From contig ML210160.1 of assembly GCA_004369085.1 (NCBI GenBank), forward strand, positions 47,264 through 111,263: 64,000 nucleotides of DNA, written 5' to 3'. Each line of letters opens with the position of its first letter. Positions within the stretch are counted from its first letter, which is position 1. The notes beneath the pieces were generated by a model. That model had not been told where the DNA came from and ran no database searches. It was given only the letters and a program-made list of their open reading frames with translations. Below are positions 59,541 through 64,000 of this stretch, one piece after another. This stretch comes from Coprinopsis marcescibilis. Taxonomy: Eukaryota > Basidiomycota > Agaricomycetes > Agaricales > Psathyrellaceae. The position numbers were made by a program, and so were the translations under genes.

Positions 59541-62500
59541 AGTGATGGAGAACAGGGGCCTTGTGATATGTCGAACGAGCTCGAACCCTCGATAATGGCA
59601 GGGCAGTGGCGCAAAAAGGAAGCCGAGGGCGTTGGTATTTATCTGGGCGGACTCGGATGTGGATTTTCTTGGTGTGAAGCAGACGCGCGGTCGTCAAGTA
59701 GAGGTGACTACGGGAGGGGTGGGTGGTGGCAGCGGCGTGCTGGATTCCGTCTCGAATCTGCATGGTCAATAAGGCATTAGCGACCGCGAAGGAACATCAG
59801 AACGCTGAGAAATGATTCCGCAAGCGATAGTGACAAGTTTGGCATGAATGTTAGTAAACGAGATAGGGTAGAAGTGTATCAAACATTGGACATGGCGGAC
59901 AGTAAGAAAGAAGTTTATGTCAACCCGTCGGAAGAAAGGTAGCAGGCAACGAGGCAAGGAAGAAATGTTGTTTGGCTCTTCTATTGATTGAGAGCACTCA
60001 AAAGGGTTGAAGACTCGCCTGCTATGTAGTTATCAGCTATAAAGCTTATGGAGCAACCTCGATAGGCTAACTTGGTCAAGGGAGAACCAGGACAAGGAGA
60101 CTGACTGTGGAAGAGAGGAAGCGGAAGGAGAGGATCAATAATACTCCGGAAGGGCAGGTACTTATCGCTCCAATTCTAGGGTCTGACCCGTGCACCCATG
60201 CTAAACAAGGCTTGTTTCGTGTTCAGCTCCATCATGGAAACTCCCAAGAAGAGATTAGCTGGCTGGGGTTACGAGAACCCAGTAAATTGTGGACAAGCAG
60301 CGTGCCCTGTTGCCCTGTGTGAAGATCTCCGCAAGAATTGATTGGAAAAATTTCCACATCAATTTATGGGAAAACATTAGGAACGGTCTTCGGTTTATAT
60401 GGTAGCGATGACGACCCTATTAGACTCGCGTCTCATCGCTCATGGAGCATGTCTTGCGAGCAAGCTCAATCTAAAGAACGTAGATTTCAGAGCGCTCATG
60501 GAAACTTACAAGCTACAGCTCTCTCTGCGATCTGTGTGCAACAGTTCGCAGCCCTGAGTGAGATCCAAAGCATGTGCGTTCCTCGAGATTCGGAAATAGA
60601 GAGGTACTATCGGGAGCAATGCGTTACGTACCGGATGACCTCCGGCGTTTATTATATCAGGCAAGCATCATGCTCCCAGCTGCGCTGTTCTCTCAGTGTT
60701 CCCCGCTGACCATACGACCTCGGAAACGCCTCATACTGCCCTTCGTATGGCTGTAGGGCTAAACCATGAGCTCTCACACAGTTTTAAATGGGAGCAGGTG
60801 GAGGAACATGCAGAAAACGTGACCTGATTCGATAGGAACATGGAAGAGCGGAACGAAGAGGCGCTGGCACGAGGCTGCTGGTATGGACGGCACCTCCGGA
60901 CCAAACTCGGCATCCGCTCCGGTAGTACCCACGCGCCCCTCTGCCGAAACCAATATCAAGTCGCCTGCCAAGGCTGAAATAAAGCCTTTTCAAAGCTATC
61001 CTCAGGTGTGGATAAGTACTACTCTACTGCCACTCAGAAACAATAGCGACGATGCCATTCCCCCCAATACACCAGCATCGGACGTGTACACGACTGCAAC
61101 CGCCACAAAGATTGAACGGTATGACTCCAAAGTATATGAGGAAGGGGATATAATATGTCATCGAAATACCAGCCGAGATATGGGACCATCCCCGCATGCT
61201 GTCAGCGGCATTTCAAGAAATCCTGAGTCAGTGCGCTTGGGCGCTCGGCCTCCGGTGAGTTCAACTGATGGCCTTGCGCCCATGGGCCACGAGGTAAGAT
61301 AGGGTTAATTAACCTTCGCGCCAGCCAGCGCTGCCACTTTCACTAGTAAGTACCTGGAGCCACTTAGTTCCTACTAACGCACCTCGAAATGAGGGGGTCG
61401 GGCTCTGCACAAAGTCCCTCAAACAACCCATCCTGATTTGTACCTGGCCCTCCCACCAGATATGTATCACAACTCGTCAAAGTTTGGACCTGGTCGGTGT
61501 TCAAAATTGCTGTTATGTACGACATTATAAATTGCGATCTCTCGTACAGCTGGGCCGCCCGTTCGTAAGCGAATGGCGGCTGAAACAACAGCTCGAGATT
61601 GCAGCAAAGATCCGACCGGCAGGTGAGTACCATTGCTTACGCTCCCTGGAGAGGCGAGTTGGAGCCTGGACTATGCGGGGGTTCCTTGAATTCGGGGCCT
61701 TGCTTGACTCTTGAAAGGATGAGTCGGGATGACCATAGCGCTCGGTGGCGCATAGACATACACCAACGATCGATCTTGATTCCAAGAATGCAGTAATCGC
61801 GTCTGTGTATACGTAGCCTATTTACATACTAATACCTCCCATCCTTTGAGGCTTCCTAATGGTAGTACGCGTGGAGCTCCTGGTCGCCAATGAGCTTGGT
61901 GACGGAGTGTTATTTATATCCCGTTGTTGCGTTCTCATTACTGGAACGATGGGGTGGTCTTGCGACTGTATACTTGGTGACGAAGTTGAACGCACCCGCC
62001 GACTGTCTCCAAGGTACACGAGCAGGGCACATCGGTGGAAGGTGGTGGAAGCGCAGTTGCGATCATCATAGCGAACCCAGCGTAACCCCCAGGGCGCAAA
62101 GTTTGCAATGCCTCAATTTAGCTAGCGCCCGCTGTTAATATTAATATTATGACATATATGCCCGGTGATTTAGAGGATCCGGGAGGAACGTATTCATTCA
62201 AGCAGGGCATTGACTCCTTATTAATCTTCGTGTAGTAAGTACTTACGCACTGATATACACCTGAGTACCCGACGCTCGCACAGAGTACGTGGCGTTTGTT
62301 CGCCGCTGCTATCCAGAGTTTCGGCTGTCATGGTAAAGGCGGAGCATATACGCGGTGGGGTTCCGCCTCGTCGAGATCCACAAAGACGTGCTATGTCTCT
62401 GTCAAACCTCACGCTACCGGGATCTGGAGCGAACTGTTATCTAGTACCATCCCAAAAAATGTCCGAACGTTTGAGCTGTACGCACAGACACCACTCTTGG

Positions 62501-62736
62501 GTTCGACAACCGGTGGAGAGCTTGGTATGCACGAGGCTTTCCGAATGGTTGTCGTCCGGCGCCTAACAGCTGGTATCACATCCGCCAGTATGGTATGAAG
62601 CAGATAAACGTCTCTTGGTAATTGAGCTATGAAAGCGAGACAGCCCTGATGTTGAGGATGAGTCATTGAATATCAACGAGGCAGATATGGTGTTACAAGC
62701 ATTGACTGAACAGTAACAGGATCCAGAAACTTTGGA
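59541..62736. other. Intergenic region of 3.2 kb with a possible short ORF
   Basis: No recognised family. A plus-strand frame at 60883-61302 is listed separately. A splice-donor-like CAGGTGAGT at about 61620 sits in another open frame, so an unrecognised spliced gene between 60.9 and 61.8 kb cannot be ruled out. Confidence 0.4.
60883..61302 (+). CDS. Possible hypothetical protein or exon, 139 aa
   Basis: Frame with polar, Pro/Ser/Thr-rich composition (GPNSASAPVVPTRPSAETN, SKVYEEGDIICHRNTSRD). It starts at an ATG and has a donor-like GTGAGT at 61256. It resembles the disordered N-terminal part of a basidiomycete protein, but no domain or partner exon is recognised. Confidence 0.25.
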   Translation: MDGTSGPNSASAPVVPTRPSAETNIKSPAKAEIKPFQSYPQVWISTTLLPLRNNSDDAIPPNTPASDVYTTATATKIERYDSKVYEEGDIICHRNTSRDMGPSPHAVSGISRNPESVRLGARPPVSSTDGLAPMGHEVR

Positions 62737-63627
62737 TCACGTCCGTCGTCGCGGTACCAACGTTCCCAAGTCCACTTCCATCATCGCATCCTCAAGCTCC
62801 TCGTCCTTATCCACCAAACCCTTGCTCTCCTCAACAACCTGCCCACCCTTGCGCTTCACTTCACCAGCCCGACTCTGCAGAGATCCAACCACCTTCGCTT
62901 CCGCAGCATCATCAGCCTTCGCCTTCGCCTCAGCCTCACCATCCCCTTCACCCACAACCACCACCAGCTTCCTACACCACACCCTCTCCCTCACCGCCAA
63001 ACTCGCCACCGTCGCCATAATCCCCAACTGCACGACCACCAACGCCCCAAGCACCGAACGATACATCAGCAGCTCCCGCTTCCACTCCAGCTCGCTGGCG
63101 GCATACGCCGCGTTCCTGTTCCCTCCCAGTCTGATCGAATCTTCCTTGAAGTTCCGGATGTCCCGCGCTTGGGCATATGCAATGAAAATTTGGTATGCGG
63201 CCGAGAGGGTCCAGACCACCACGAACGCAAATGCCACAAGGATAGCGGGCAGGCGGGCGATTGCCGGTACACGCACTGGGTGATAGTAGTAGTCGCGATC
63301 GGTGTTTTTGAACGGGCTCGAGTGGAGGGTGCTGCCCCCGCTATCCTGTGCAGGCGCAAAAGCGAGGACTGCGGAGCGTTGGACCAGTTTGTTGCGCCGC
63401 TTGAGGTCCTTGTGCGTGAAGACGACGAAGGTGGTGTTGAATATGACTGTGAATGTGGCGCCGAAGATCGTCGTCACGATGAGCGACACAAAGTCGGTGT
63501 ATGGGAATACTGAGAGGACGAGGGTTGGGAGATAGATGATGATTGAGATGTAGAGGAGGACGAGGATGGGTTTTAGGAGACGCGTTGTGAGCTTCGGCGC
63601 GTCTGTCGGCAATTCTATGGCGGCCAT
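62737..63627 (-). CDS. Four-helix integral membrane protein of unknown function
   Basis: 296 aa if started at MAAIELPTDAPKLTTR; the frame is open farther upstream but that part is Ser/Pro-rich with no family look. Four membrane helices are evident: ILVLLYISIIIYLPTLVLSV, FVSLIVTTIFGATFTVIFNT, LPAILVAFAFVVVWTLSAAY and SVLGALVVVQLGIMATVASL. A loop of about 60 aa between helices 2 and 3 carries basic residues (KDLKRRNKLVQR). The C-terminal tail is highly charged (EAEAKAKADDAAEAKV, DKDEELEDAMMEVD) and probably cytosolic. No family name can be given. No intron is visible. Confidence 0.7.
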   Translation of the reverse strand: MAAIELPTDAPKLTTRLLKPILVLLYISIIIYLPTLVLSVFPYTDFVSLIVTTIFGATFTVIFNTTFVVFTHKDLKRRNKLVQRSAVLAFAPAQDSGGSTLHSSPFKNTDRDYYYHPVRVPAIARLPAILVAFAFVVVWTLSAAYQIFIAYAQARDIRNFKEDSIRLGGNRNAAYAASELEWKRELLMYRSVLGALVVVQLGIMATVASLAVRERVWCRKLVVVVGEGDGEAEAKAKADDAAEAKVVGSLQSRAGEVKRKGGQVVEESKGLVDKDEELEDAMMEVDLGTLVPRRRT

Positions 63628-64000
63628 TTCGTAAAGAGAGACAGCCCCCGGTTTGGGGGTAGTTGGAGATGAAGGAGTGGATAGGCCCACCCTGAGGGTG
63701 AGAGAAGGAGGCAAGTGAAGTGATGACAGCGGGCATTGTTGTTGTGACCGATGCAAATGCGATGATGACAAATGCGCAAAGACACGGCAGCCGCCGGACA
63801 CAATACCTATCTAATGGGAGGTTTTTGGCATCTGCAGTTGAATGCAAGGTCTAGAGACTGCAACGGTTGGGCTTGATAAGAGGCTTGAGTATCTGCAAAA
63901 AGCGACCTGGGATATGCACAATGAGCAAGACAAGTCTACCTCAACAATGTTCGTTAGAGATCGACGTCGGAAGATCCCTTCATTGCAAGAGTCATGGCAG
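63628..64000. other. Upstream flank of the membrane-protein gene
   Basis: 370 bp to the window end. No further gene recognised. Confidence 0.4.

Noticed and set aside
1..64000. CRISPR arrays, bacterial operons, phage genes, rRNA or clear tRNA genes
   Set aside because: None were seen. The region is spliced fungal nuclear DNA, and I could not identify a tRNA by eye; a tRNAscan-SE run would settle that.

Overview
The window is nuclear DNA of a filamentous basidiomycete, most likely an Agaricomycete. The evidence is the dense short introns (about 47-70 nt, several with GC-AG ends) and families typical of that class: DUF6533 membrane proteins, NodB/CE4 deacetylases, aryl-alcohol-dehydrogenase-type AKRs, and MYND proteins. 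A Rhizoctonia-like fungus is my guess; the sequence alone does not fix the genus. Most genes are spliced, so the models below were joined by hand from reading frame, splice sites and family motifs.

0-9 kb: the 3' part of a plasma-membrane syntaxin (t-SNARE), an APH-like small-molecule kinase, then two tandem aldo-keto reductases on the minus strand, separated by a foldback (inverted-repeat) element. 9-15.4 kb: two tandem ankyrin+MYND proteins and a seven-helix-like DUF6533 membrane protein. 15.9-23.5 kb: a CE4 polysaccharide deacetylase, a GST, an atypical Rossmann oxidoreductase and an F-box protein. 23.9-32.5 kb: TFIIF beta subunit, a secreted/single-pass cell-surface protein, a Ser/Lys-rich nuclear-type protein with a frameshift, and a small secreted protein. 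33.7-40.3 kb: a cytochrome P450 and a second CE4 deacetylase. 41.4-50 kb: a giant (about 2,110 aa) AreA GATA-like-domain protein with unusually long, low-complexity introns. 50-57.4 kb: about 7.4 kb without convincing genes, holding a threefold tandem repeat. 57.4-59.5 kb: an Sfp1-like zinc-finger regulator with an 18-nt microexon. 62.7-63.6 kb: a four-helix membrane protein.

The genes do not form one pathway. Themes are detoxification and secondary metabolism (two AKRs, GST, P450, Rossmann protein), cell-wall remodelling (two CE4 enzymes), and nutrient/growth regulation (AreA-like and Sfp1-like regulators side by side). Several conserved genes carry apparent single-base deletions (syntaxin, Ser/Lys-rich ORF, small secreted protein, DUF6533) or a stop at a splice junction (P450). 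Either the assembly has residual indel errors or this haplotype is accumulating lesions. I found no clear new multi-gene system; the most unusual items are the microexons, the GC-AG introns, the tandem repeat and the giant regulator locus.
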